Source: Bacteroidota bacterium (GTDB lineage: Bacteria; Bacteroidota; Bacteroidia; Chitinophagales; Chitinophagaceae). Taken from it: a stretch of 7,638 bases of DNA. This document shows positions 1 through 6,481 of this stretch, piece after piece. The DNA lies in assembly GCA_023427575.1 (NCBI GenBank), contig JAEZAY010000318.1:1-7638 (forward strand), given 5' to 3'. Below the pieces are notes generated by a model, which saw nothing but the letters and a program-made list of their open reading frames with translations, was not told the origin of the DNA and made no database searches. The first letter of the stretch is position 1. Every line of letters begins with the position of its first letter. The position numbers were made by a program, and so were the translations under genes.

Positions 1-2
1 AA

Positions 3-56
3 TACCAATATGGAATGTTTGGTGCCAGCCTTTATATTCTTGCTAAAGACAATTAA
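3..56 (+). CDS. Possible C-terminal end of an upstream gene (partial)
   Basis: One + strand frame is open from the window edge to a TAA at 54-56 and gives a protein-like tail, YQYGMFGASLYILAKDN. If real, its stop lies 4 bases before the next start at 61, which would suggest an operon. A second frame is also open, ending at TGA 58-60 directly against that start, but its residues look less protein-like. Eighteen codons are too few to name a family, and an open stretch this short is expected by chance, so this is only a marker for whoever has the flanking sequence. Confidence 0.25.
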   Translation, partial: YQYGMFGASLYILAKDN

Positions 57-60
57 ATGA

Positions 61-645
61 ATGGATAAATCGGGGTTGAATGAGAAAAAACTAAGCCTGA
101 AGCGAAAGCTGCAGGTGGATTCAGAAATCCGACAGCATATTTCTGATCTGTTGCCGGTCTTTTTCTATCTGGATAAAGCAGATGTTCCTTACACGGTAGA
201 GTACCTTCATTGTGTAGAACCCGAATCCCTGGAATTCTGGGAAAAGGCTTTAAAATCGACGCTGTTTTTAAACAGCCCTTTCGGCCCCCAACATCTGAAA
301 GTTTCATCAAGCCTGTATATCCATGAAGCTCTGGAGCAGAATTTTCCTTCGGTTTACCCCTTACGTTATATGCCTCCCTCTGGAATAAAATGCAGAACGG
401 AGGATCAGCCGGCGGCAGAGATTATCCAAAAGGCGGGCATTTCACTCCAATTATCCGGATCCGAATTGTATTTTTTTTATCTCCGCTATGCACCCGTTAT
501 TAAAATTCATTTTCAGGATCTGGTTGAACACGTGAATGAATTGTACAGTTTGCCGGAAGATATTTGCATCCTGACTACTGACTACAAAAAAATTATTTTT
601 CGTTCGCTTGAAGACGAATGGAGCTGGTCTTCCTCTAAAAATTAA
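61..645 (+). CDS. Hypothetical cytoplasmic protein, 194 aa
   Basis: I do not recognise this family. The protein has no signal peptide, lipobox or membrane segment, so it is probably cytoplasmic. The N-terminus is basic and charged (about residues 1-20). The rest reads as a mixed alpha/beta fold rich in aromatic residues, with hydrophobic strands near 30-37 (LLPVFFYL), 136-149 and 167-181. It ends in an acidic, tryptophan-containing tail (EDEWSWSS, 184-191). The pattern LPEDICILTTDYKKIIF (164-180) resembles the C-terminal strands of small immunity-like or DUF proteins, but this is only an impression. The ATG at 61 is the first start in frame. There is no clear Shine-Dalgarno, as is usual in Bacteroidota. 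It precedes the GH78 gene by 53 bases containing two stem-loops, so the two need not share a transcript or a function. I judge it a real gene from the length of the open frame and its balanced composition. Confidence 0.75.
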   Translation: MDKSGLNEKKLSLKRKLQVDSEIRQHISDLLPVFFYLDKADVPYTVEYLHCVEPESLEFWEKALKSTLFLNSPFGPQHLKVSSSLYIHEALEQNFPSVYPLRYMPPSGIKCRTEDQPAAEIIQKAGISLQLSGSELYFFYLRYAPVIKIHFQDLVEHVNELYSLPEDICILTTDYKKIIFRSLEDEWSWSSSKN

Positions 646-651
646 AAGCAG

Positions 652-668
652 CCGGGAATCAATCCCGG
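652..668 (+). other. GC-rich 6-bp stem-loop after the hypothetical gene
   Basis: CCGGGA at 652-657 pairs perfectly with TCCCGG at 663-668 around the 5-base loop ATCAA. It begins 7 bases after the stop of the upstream gene. What follows is AT-rich but has no run of T, so it is a poor match to a classical intrinsic terminator. It may weaken read-through or stabilise the upstream mRNA end. The pairing is visible; the role is not. Confidence 0.4.
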
Positions 669-670
669 GA

Positions 671-696
671 TCAATATATTTGTTCAAATATATTGA
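671..696 (+). promoter_or_regulatory. 26-base palindrome with a -7 box at the GH78 start
   Basis: TCAATATATTTG (671-682) and CAAATATATTGA (685-696) are perfect reverse complements separated by only TT. The left arm contains TATATTTG (675-682), an exact match to the Bacteroidota -7 promoter consensus TAnnTTTG, and the symmetry puts the same box on the - strand (685-692). I see no TTTG at the -33 position upstream. The palindrome ends two bases before the ATG at 699. If the box is used, the transcript would start around 690 and be almost leaderless. If transcription starts further upstream, the RNA would fold into an 11-bp AU hairpin that hides the start codon region. An operator for a dimeric regulator is a third reading. 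The symmetry is certain; the function is inferred. Confidence 0.5.
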
Positions 697-698
697 GC

Positions 699-3386
699 AT
701 GGATTTACTTGTTTCCTGTTTGCGTAAGCCGCTGTTTATTTTACTTGCTTTGCTGTTCGCCGCCCATTCTGTTTCTGCGCAGCAAACCCCGGTTTATGAT
801 CTGCAGTGTGAATACCTTTCTGATCCATTGGGCATTGATGAACCCAATCCGCGTCTTACCTGGAAGTTTTCAGATAAAAATAGTACAAAAACATCCGCTT
901 CTTTCCAGGTTTTGGTAAGTGAGGATTCTGTAAATCTTGAAAAGGGCAAAGGCATTATCTGGACTTCAACGTTTACTGCTCCGGTCAATTTTTTACGCTA
1001 CAAAGGGTCGGCACTGAAGCCTTTTACCCGGTATTTCTGGAGGCTCTATTCCATAGATGGAAACAAAAAAATGAAAGCTGTTTCTCCCCTTGCTTTTTTT
1101 GAAACAGGTATGATGAAAATGGAAAACTGGAAGGGAACCTGGATCTCCGATAATATTGACATTCATTTAAAGCCCGCGCCTTATTTCCGGACCAGTTTCG
1201 AAACCCGGAAAAAGATAAAAAGCGCCAGAGCCTATATAGCCGCAGCCGGTTTATACGAGCTTTCTATAAACGGATCACGGATTGGTAATCATCGCCTCGA
1301 TCCGGTTTATACAAGATTCGACCGCCGCAACTTATATGTAACACATGACGTGACCACCGCGCTTCAATCGGGAAAAAACGCGATCGGGGTTTTGTTGGGA
1401 AATGGCTGGTACAATCATCAGTCAACCGCCGTTTGGGATTTCCATAAGGCCAACTGGCGTAACCGCCCGGCTTTTTGTCTTGATCTTCGGATCAGTTATG
1501 AAGACGGATCAGTTGAAACAATTTCTACCGGCAAAAACTGGAAAACGGCTTTAAGCCCTGTCATCTTCAACAGCATTTATACTGCGGAACATTATGATGC
1601 CCGGCTTGAACAGCTCAACTGGAATATGGCTGAATTCGATGATTCAGGTTGGAAATCGGTGGCTAACCGTGCCGCCCCTTCTGCCAATATCGTTGCGCAG
1701 GCCATGCATCCGATCCGCAATGTGATCGCGATCCCCGCAAAATCCGTTAATAAAATAAACGATACCGTTTATGTATTCGATCTTGGCCGAAACATTTCGG
1801 GAGTTTCTGAATTCAGTGTGGAGGCTGAGGAAGGTACCGAATTCAGGCTGAAACATTCCGAGCGTTTATACGAGAATGGTAGGGCGGATATGTCGAACAT
1901 TGATGTTCATTATCGTCCAACCGATGATGCGGATCCTTTTCAAACCGATATTTTCATTACCAGCGGAAGGGGACGCGAAACCTTTATGCCAAGATTTAAT
2001 TACAAAGGATTTCAGTATGTTGAGGTCACCATAAGTAAACCCTTTCCTTTAAGCCGGGAGAATCTGACCGGGCATTTTATGTATAGTGATGTGCCGCCGG
2101 CAGGCAGTATCCGGTCCTCTAACCCGGTGATTGATAAGATCTGGGCCGCCACCAACAGTTCCTACCTGTCTAACCTGTTCGGATACCCGACCGACTGCCC
2201 CCAGCGCGAAAAGAATGGCTGGACCGGTGATGCGCATATTGCAATTGAAACCGGTCTTTACAATTTCGATGCTATTACCATTTACGAAAAATGGATGGCC
2301 GATCATCGCGATGAGCAACAGCCAAATGGCGTACTGCCATCAATCATACCAACCAGTGGCTGGGGGTATGAATGGGGGAATGGGCCCGATTGGACCAGCA
2401 CCATTGCCATCATTCCATGGAATATATACCTGTTTTATGGCGATACCAGTTTGCTGGCGGCCTGCTACGATAATATCAGGCGCTATGTGGATCATATCGC
2501 CGATCTCAGCCCCTCGGGTTTAACGTCATGGGGTTTGGGCGACTGGGTTCCGGTGAAGTCCAAATCGCCGGTGGAATTTACTTCTTCGGCTTATTATTAT
2601 GTGGATGCAAATATTCTCGCCAATACGGCCGGTTTATTAGGTAAAAAGGAAGACCAGAAAAAGTACCGCGCACTGGCCGAGAAGATCAAAAATGCGCTGA
2701 ATGCGAAATACCTTAACAAAGAAAGCGGAATATATGGATCGGGGCTGCAAACTGAACTCAGCGTTCCATTGATGTGGGGACTTGTTCCGGAAAATTTAAA
2801 AGCGAAGGTAGCCGCCAATCTCGCGAAGCGGGTGGAAGCAGATGGAGCGCATATTGACGTGGGACTGTTAGGAACGAAGGCTATATTAAATGCATTGAGC
2901 GAAAACGGGTATGCGGATCTTGCTTACAAGCTGGCTTCCAGGGAAACCTATCCTTCCTGGGGCTGGTGGATCAAAAATGGCGCTACCACTTTGTATGAAA
3001 ACTGGCCGATCGACGCAAAGTCGGATATTTCAATGAACCATATCATGTTTGGTGAAATTGGAGCCTGGTTATATAAAGCACCCGGCGGCATTAAGCCCGA
3101 TCCGGCAAAGCCGGGCTTTAAAAACATTTTGCTGGAACCTCATTTTGTTGAAGGACTCGACCATTTTGAAGCAAGGCATAATTCCCGATACGGTGAAATT
3201 CGCTCATTATGGAAAAGAATCGGCAAGGGAATAAATTATCAGGTTTCGGTTCCGCCGGGTGCTACCGCAAGCCTCACTTTGCATAATCCGGAAGGCCTTA
3301 AGTTATATCAAAATGGTAAACAGGTTACCGGTCCATTTATTAAAAAAGCGCTTGGTTCAGGCGATCATATCTTTGAGTTAAAATAA
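699..3386 (+). CDS. Secreted alpha-L-rhamnosidase, GH78
   Basis: Inverting glycoside hydrolase that releases terminal alpha-L-rhamnose from plant or algal polysaccharides (for example pectic rhamnogalacturonans) or glycosides, probably in the periplasm. The 895-residue product has a signal peptide (hydrophobic 11-22, cleavage after SVSA, about residue 27). An N-terminal beta-sandwich follows (about 31-137), then the rhamnosidase N-terminal carbohydrate-binding-like domain (about 145-340), a beta domain (about 345-455), the (alpha/alpha)6 catalytic barrel (about 465-795) and a C-terminal beta-sandwich (about 797-880). The catalytic signature YPTDCPQREKNGWTGDA (496-512) carries D499, the likely general acid E504, and D511. 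ATTLYENW (762-769) carries E767, matching the family's catalytic base. Length and domain order are normal for GH78 and nothing is truncated. I chose the ATG at 699 over the TTG at 693 because it gives a clean signal peptide and is not inside the palindrome. No Shine-Dalgarno is visible. The fucosidase gene follows after 44 bases. The exact substrate cannot be read from the sequence. Confidence 0.95.
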   Translation: MDLLVSCLRKPLFILLALLFAAHSVSAQQTPVYDLQCEYLSDPLGIDEPNPRLTWKFSDKNSTKTSASFQVLVSEDSVNLEKGKGIIWTSTFTAPVNFLRYKGSALKPFTRYFWRLYSIDGNKKMKAVSPLAFFETGMMKMENWKGTWISDNIDIHLKPAPYFRTSFETRKKIKSARAYIAAAGLYELSINGSRIGNHRLDPVYTRFDRRNLYVTHDVTTALQSGKNAIGVLLGNGWYNHQSTAVWDFHKANWRNRPAFCLDLRISYEDGSVETISTGKNWKTALSPVIFNSIYTAEHYDARLEQLNWNMAEFDDSGWKSVANRAAPSANIVAQAMHPIRNVIAIPAKSVNKINDTVYVFDLGRNISGVSEFSVEAEEGTEFRLKHSERLYENGRADMSNIDVHYRPTDDADPFQTDIFITSGRGRETFMPRFNYKGFQYVEVTISKPFPLSRENLTGHFMYSDVPPAGSIRSSNPVIDKIWAATNSSYLSNLFGYPTDCPQREKNGWTGDAHIAIETGLYNFDAITIYEKWMADHRDEQQPNGVLPSIIPTSGWGYEWGNGPDWTSTIAIIPWNIYLFYGDTSLLAACYDNIRRYVDHIADLSPSGLTSWGLGDWVPVKSKSPVEFTSSAYYYVDANILANTAGLLGKKEDQKKYRALAEKIKNALNAKYLNKESGIYGSGLQTELSVPLMWGLVPENLKAKVAANLAKRVEADGAHIDVGLLGTKAILNALSENGYADLAYKLASRETYPSWGWWIKNGATTLYENWPIDAKSDISMNHIMFGEIGAWLYKAPGGIKPDPAKPGFKNILLEPHFVEGLDHFEARHNSRYGEIRSLWKRIGKGINYQVSVPPGATASLTLHNPEGLKLYQNGKQVTGPFIKKALGSGDHIFELK

Positions 3387-3430
3387 GGTTTGTAAAGTTG
3401 AATCCGCATTCAATCTTTAAAAAATTGAAA

Positions 3431-4849
3431 ATGAAAAATCTCTTCACCGGAATTCTATTATCATCGCTGCTTATAAGTTTACTGGCATCTGCCCAGCACG
3501 AACATCCGCAATCATCTGAATACAAATACCCAAGCGATCCGCTGGTTATGGAAAAGCTGGAGCAATGGCGCGACCAGAAATTCGGGATGATCATCCATTG
3601 GGGCTTGTATGCCGTGCCCGGAATCATTGAATCATGGTCGCTATGTTCTGAAGACTGGATAACCCGCGATAGCAACAGTTATTACGGCGATTATAAAAAA
3701 TGGTACTGGGGTTTGAAAGAAGAATTCAACCCGGTGAACTTCGACCCGGAATCATGGGCAAAAGCAGCGAAGGCTGCCGGCATGCGGTACCTCGTTTTTA
3801 CCACAAAGCATCATGATGGATTTAATATGTTTGATACGAAACAAACCGATTTCAAGATCACGGCAGGTCCGTTTGCAAACCATCCGAAGGCGAATGTGGC
3901 CAAACATGTTTTTGATGCATTTCGGAAAGAAGGACTGATGATCGGCGCTTATTTTTCGAAACCCGACTGGCATAATGAAAACTACTGGTGGCCGGTATAT
4001 GCTACTCCAAACCGCAACAACAATTATGATATCCGCAAGTATCCATGGCGTTGGAAAAAGTATAAAGAATTTACCTACAATCAAATCAGTGAGCTGATGC
4101 ATGATTATGGAAAGATGGATATTTTATGGCTGGATGGGGGATGGGTGCGGCCGCGGGAAACGGTGAATGCGGAAGTACTGTCCTGGGGGGCGCCCATTCC
4201 CGAATGGAGCCAGGATATTGATATGCCTTCCATAGCAAAAATGGCCCGGAAAGCGCAGCCGGGATTGTTGATTGTAGACCGCACAGTACATGGCGAATTC
4301 GAAAATTATCAAACTCCGGAACAGCGGATTCCCGACCAGGCGCTGCCGTATCCCTGGGAAAGCTGCATTACACTTGGCGGCGCATGGGGATATGTGCCCA
4401 ATGAGAGTTTTAAGTCTTCTGCCAAAGTGATCCATAGCCTGATTGAAATTGTTGCAAAAGGCGGAAGCTTATTGCTGGGGATCGGTCCAAAGCCCGATGG
4501 AACGCTGCAGGCGGAAGCGGTTGAAAGATTACAGGAGATTGGAAATTGGATGAACCAGAATGGAGAAGCTATCTACAATACCCGTACGGTAGAAAAATTC
4601 CAGGATGGGAATGTATTTTTTCTTCAATCTAAATCCGGAACCGCGAAGTACGCGTTGGTTTGCATTCCGGAGAATAGTGAAATTCCGAAAACCATTGAGT
4701 GGTCTGGAAACCTGCCGGCGAAAAACGCTGTTCTCCGACTGGTACAAAATGGCAAAAAGCTTAAATATCAGGTGAAGGGAAATAAAGTGAAGGTCATTCT
4801 TCCGCCAATGAAGGAAAAGACTCCTGCGCTGGCTTTTTCCTGGAAATAA
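3431..4849 (+). CDS. Secreted alpha-L-fucosidase, GH29
   Basis: Retaining exo-glycosidase that removes terminal alpha-L-fucose; probably periplasmic. The 472-residue product has a signal peptide with cleavage after ASA (A21|Q22), then a (beta/alpha)8 catalytic domain filling about 35-385 and a short C-terminal beta domain (about 386-472). GH29 signatures are present in order: KFGMIIHWGLYAVPG (50-64), FTTKHHDGFNMFDT (123-136), and ILWLDGGW (231-238) with D235 as the expected nucleophile. WESCITLGGAWGY (309-321) and the GG.LLL.IGP.PDG segment (344-357) follow. The acid/base glutamate is poorly conserved in GH29; E289, E291 and E297 near NYQTPE are candidates I cannot separate. The segment reads GGSLLLGIGP where many relatives have GGNLLLNIGP. 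The ATG at 3431 is preferred to the TTG at 3398, which would put 11 polar residues before the signal peptide. It is probably co-transcribed with the GH78 gene 44 bases upstream and is followed by a probable terminator. Confidence 0.93.
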   Translation: MKNLFTGILLSSLLISLLASAQHEHPQSSEYKYPSDPLVMEKLEQWRDQKFGMIIHWGLYAVPGIIESWSLCSEDWITRDSNSYYGDYKKWYWGLKEEFNPVNFDPESWAKAAKAAGMRYLVFTTKHHDGFNMFDTKQTDFKITAGPFANHPKANVAKHVFDAFRKEGLMIGAYFSKPDWHNENYWWPVYATPNRNNNYDIRKYPWRWKKYKEFTYNQISELMHDYGKMDILWLDGGWVRPRETVNAEVLSWGAPIPEWSQDIDMPSIAKMARKAQPGLLIVDRTVHGEFENYQTPEQRIPDQALPYPWESCITLGGAWGYVPNESFKSSAKVIHSLIEIVAKGGSLLLGIGPKPDGTLQAEAVERLQEIGNWMNQNGEAIYNTRTVEKFQDGNVFFLQSKSGTAKYALVCIPENSEIPKTIEWSGNLPAKNAVLRLVQNGKKLKYQVKGNKVKVILPPMKEKTPALAFSWK

Positions 4850-4872
4850 AACCAGCTTTTCTCTGATTTAAG

Positions 4873-4926
4873 CAGGGAGGAAAATCGGCCCTATACCGTG
4901 TTTTCACCCTCCCTGTTCCATTTTTT
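4873..4926 (+). terminator. Probable intrinsic terminator of the GH78-GH29 unit
   Basis: CAGGGAGG (4873-4880) pairs perfectly with CCTCCCTG (4908-4915). The stem can continue as AAAA (4881-4884) with TTTT (4901-4904) past a 3-base bulge, and CGG (4886-4888) with CCG (4896-4898). Five bases later comes a run of six T (4921-4926). It starts 24 bases after the fucosidase stop codon. The gap between stem and T-run and the long loop make it less than ideal, but position and composition fit. Confidence 0.6.
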
Positions 4927-4950
4927 CACGGTAGAATTTACAGTTATTAT

Positions 4951-4975
4951 CCGGGGAAAGAACTTTTTTTCCCGG
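4951..4975 (+). promoter_or_regulatory. Stem-loop in the leader of the lipoprotein gene
   Basis: CCGGG (4951-4955) pairs with CCCGG (4971-4975). The stem continues inward through GAAAG (4956-4960) with TTTTT (4966-4970), including two G-T pairs, around the loop AACTT. A run of five T follows at 4981-4985. It sits 48 bases before the lipoprotein start. It could be a second terminator for the upstream unit, an attenuator, or a 5' leader hairpin. I found no exact TAnnTTTG promoter in this gap; the nearest is CATTTTTG at 4979-4986, one mismatch. Confidence 0.45.
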
Positions 4976-5023
4976 GTGCATTTTTGTGTTTCAACAATTT
5001 TCTTTCTCAATTAAACCTTTGTT

Positions 5024-5857
5024 ATGAAACGCAAACATGCTTCAATTGCCCTGCTTACCGTGGGTGCCGCATTCAGTTTCATCGCCTGCCAAAAGAGCGA
5101 TGCTATTAACGATTACCAGCTGGCCGAACAGCAGGAACTGCCGGGTCAGTACCGGATTGCAAGCAGCGATCGGATCGACGAAATTGTAAAAGGGTTGGCA
5201 ATCGACCATTACACCCTGAGCTTTAACTCTGCCATTCCAAATGCAGGGATTACAAGAACCGCCTATGGGGCCGACAACTACCTCACTTATGCCGATCCCC
5301 AGGATCTGATTTGTCCCGAACCTTTTCGCCTGAAGCAAAAACGGGTTCCGATCTGGAAACTGCCCACATTCATCTGGCCAACCTGTCCGGATATGATTAT
5401 TGACATCAACCGGCTCTCAAGAGTGCAGGAGTTGCTGGCTGCAGCCGATCGGGCCAGTTTTGGAAAGCTTCAGCAATTCAAATTATCAAATGGCGGTGGA
5501 CTTCTTGCCGATGAACGTTTTACCGGCCAGTTCCGGTCCATGCAGCTGGATAAAATTGATGAGCTGACCCGCGATCTGAATGGTGAAAAGTACATTATGT
5601 TTCAGCAGCCCGGCGATTACAGCGGCGGATTTACCCGCAGCTTTTACGGGTATGCCGACCTGCCCTCGCTCGTTTTTAAACCCTACCGGAAAAATCTGAA
5701 AGATCTGCTGAAACCAAAGCTGAAAGGCTGTTTTGATCCCTTAGTGCTTACAACCATTAAAGAGAGATTGCAGAAGATTGATCCTGTTCAGTTCAAAACC
5801 CTGAAAGTAACGCCCATCGCCGAAACCAAATCTGTTGCCGTTTTGGCCATGTACTAA
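5024..5857 (+). CDS. Lipoprotein of unknown family with a duplicated domain
   Basis: A 277-residue exported lipoprotein. It has a basic N-terminus (MKRKH), a hydrophobic segment (8-20) and a lipobox FIAC with the lipidated cysteine at C22, followed by QKSDA. I recognise no known family. The mature part holds two diverged copies of one unit (about 49-149 and 176-260). The first block of each copy aligns without gaps at an offset of 127 residues (DRIDE...GITRTAYG against DKIDE...GFTRSFYG). The second block runs from C121 or C236 to a D-x3-F-x2-L pattern. Further cysteine: C97. A basic stretch surrounds 222-234. The ATG at 5024 gives the signal sequence directly. The gene leads a run of three; the small membrane protein starts 66 bases later, past a 10-bp stem-loop. 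A role as partner or substrate of the downstream carboxylase-like protein is only inferred from order. Alternatively it may be an independent cell-envelope lipoprotein. Confidence 0.8.
   Translation: MKRKHASIALLTVGAAFSFIACQKSDAINDYQLAEQQELPGQYRIASSDRIDEIVKGLAIDHYTLSFNSAIPNAGITRTAYGADNYLTYADPQDLICPEPFRLKQKRVPIWKLPTFIWPTCPDMIIDINRLSRVQELLAAADRASFGKLQQFKLSNGGGLLADERFTGQFRSMQLDKIDELTRDLNGEKYIMFQQPGDYSGGFTRSFYGYADLPSLVFKPYRKNLKDLLKPKLKGCFDPLVLTTIKERLQKIDPVQFKTLKVTPIAETKSVAVLAMY
5168..5470 (+). repeat. Internal protein repeat, copy 1 (residues 49-149)
   Basis: First copy of a diverged intragenic duplication. Block A is residues 49-82 (DRIDE, Y63, GITR, YG) and block B is 121-149 (C121, D142, F146, L149). 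Against copy 2, block A has 11 identities in 34 gap-free positions by my hand alignment, with many conservative changes (R/K, I/L, K/R, D/E, L/M, T/S). The similarity is at protein level; the DNA has diverged. Confidence 0.65.
5549..5803 (+). repeat. Internal protein repeat, copy 2 (residues 176-260)
   Basis: Second copy of the duplication. Block A is residues 176-209 (DKIDE, Y190, GFTR, YG) and block B is 236-260 (C236, D253, F257, L260). The link between the blocks is shorter here (26 residues against 38), and block B has a 4-residue deletion relative to copy 1. Copy 1 therefore carries an insertion that includes C97 and a proline- and tryptophan-containing stretch (108-120). Confidence 0.65.
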
Positions 5858-5873
5858 AGTTAACCTTCAACCC

Positions 5874-5905
5874 GTACCGGTTCAGGCCAAAGTCAGAGCC
5901 GGTAC
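5874..5905 (+). promoter_or_regulatory. 10-bp stem-loop between lipoprotein and membrane protein genes
   Basis: GTACCGGTTC (5874-5883) pairs with GAGCCGGTAC (5896-5905) with one G-T wobble, around a 12-base loop. It starts 17 bases after the lipoprotein stop and ends 18 bases before the next ATG. What follows (TTCTTCAAATTTATT) is T-rich but not a clean T-run. It may be a leaky terminator that lowers expression of the two downstream membrane genes relative to the lipoprotein, or an mRNA-stabilising hairpin. The pairing is strong; the role is inferred. Confidence 0.5.
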
Positions 5906-5923
5906 TTCTTCAAATTTATTGTC

Positions 5924-6430
5924 ATGAAATCCCGCTACAAATACGTTTACCTGCTGGTTGCTCTGCACCTGGTTATGGTGATTCTGTACGCGTCTCATTT
6001 TGCAGAATGGGGCGCTGGCAAATCAGTCCTAAGCCGCTCCATTGGCACCATAGGTCACTATACCGGAAGCAACAACATCTTCAGCTTTTTTGCGCCGGGG
6101 CTGTCTGATCAGCCATATGTGATCTATACCATTCTCGACGCTTCCGGAAAAGAATATATAATTGATCTGAAGGGAAGATCGCCGGATTTCTCCAATCGGG
6201 TGAATAATATTTACGGCTATCTAACACTGGAGGAAGGAAGACAGATATTTTCTGCCAGCCTGAGCCGCTTTATTCTGAACAAATATCCCGATGCCCAAAA
6301 AGTTCGGGTGGCCATGGTAGTTCAAAAAATTCCTACAATGGATCAGTACCGGAAAGGTGAAAGATGCCAGTGGCGATTCTGGTTTCACCGCGATTTTAAA
6401 CGGGACAGCAGCCGGTTTGTTTCGCAATGA
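5924..6430 (+). CDS. Small membrane-anchored protein with FFAP motif, HTTM partner
   Basis: A 168-residue protein with one N-terminal membrane segment (about 8-24), positively charged residues before it (KSRYK), no lipobox and no clear cleavage site. It is therefore probably an inner-membrane protein with a periplasmic domain of about 140 residues. The motif HYTGSNNIFSFFAPG (45-59) stands out. From memory, short single-pass proteins with a G...FFAP pattern are commonly encoded beside HTTM genes in Bacteroidota and myxobacteria, which fits the HTTM gene 51 bases downstream; I could not check this. The C-terminal part has alternating strands (YVIYTILD, VRVAMVVQKI) and a helix (102-120), then a basic aromatic tail (RCQWRFWFHRDFKR). 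No catalytic motif is evident. It may assist, position or dock a substrate for the HTTM protein. No Shine-Dalgarno precedes the ATG. Confidence 0.75.
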   Translation: MKSRYKYVYLLVALHLVMVILYASHFAEWGAGKSVLSRSIGTIGHYTGSNNIFSFFAPGLSDQPYVIYTILDASGKEYIIDLKGRSPDFSNRVNNIYGYLTLEEGRQIFSASLSRFILNKYPDAQKVRVAMVVQKIPTMDQYRKGERCQWRFWFHRDFKRDSSRFVSQ

Positions 6431-6481
6431 TAAATACTTACGACTATTCTTTACTCACTATACATTTTAATACAAGTTGGT

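Noticed and set aside
53..310. Open frame on the - strand opposite the first hypothetical gene
   Set aside because: The + strand frame is longer and has more protein-like composition; no feature favours the - strand.
693..698. TTG at 693 as the start of the GH78 gene
   Set aside because: It adds only two residues, its TTG lies within the palindrome, and the ATG at 699 gives a normal signal peptide.
2049..2318. Open frame on the - strand inside the GH78 gene
   Set aside because: It lies wholly within a well-supported gene, covers the catalytic signature region on the opposite strand, and has no recognisable protein features.
2131..2523. 130-residue open frame on the + strand in another frame of the GH78 gene
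   Set aside because: A shadow of the catalytic domain: unusually rich in proline, methionine and cysteine and without domain features, while the GH78 frame is intact throughout.
3398..3430. TTG at 3398 as the start of the GH29 gene
   Set aside because: It would place 11 polar and basic residues before a complete signal peptide that starts naturally at the ATG at 3431. The same stretch also forms a small 6-bp stem (TTGAAT with ATTCAA), too weak to list as a feature.
3340..3675. Open frame on the - strand across the GH78-GH29 junction
   Set aside because: It overlaps the end of one conserved gene and the signal peptide and first GH29 motif of the next, with no family resemblance of its own.
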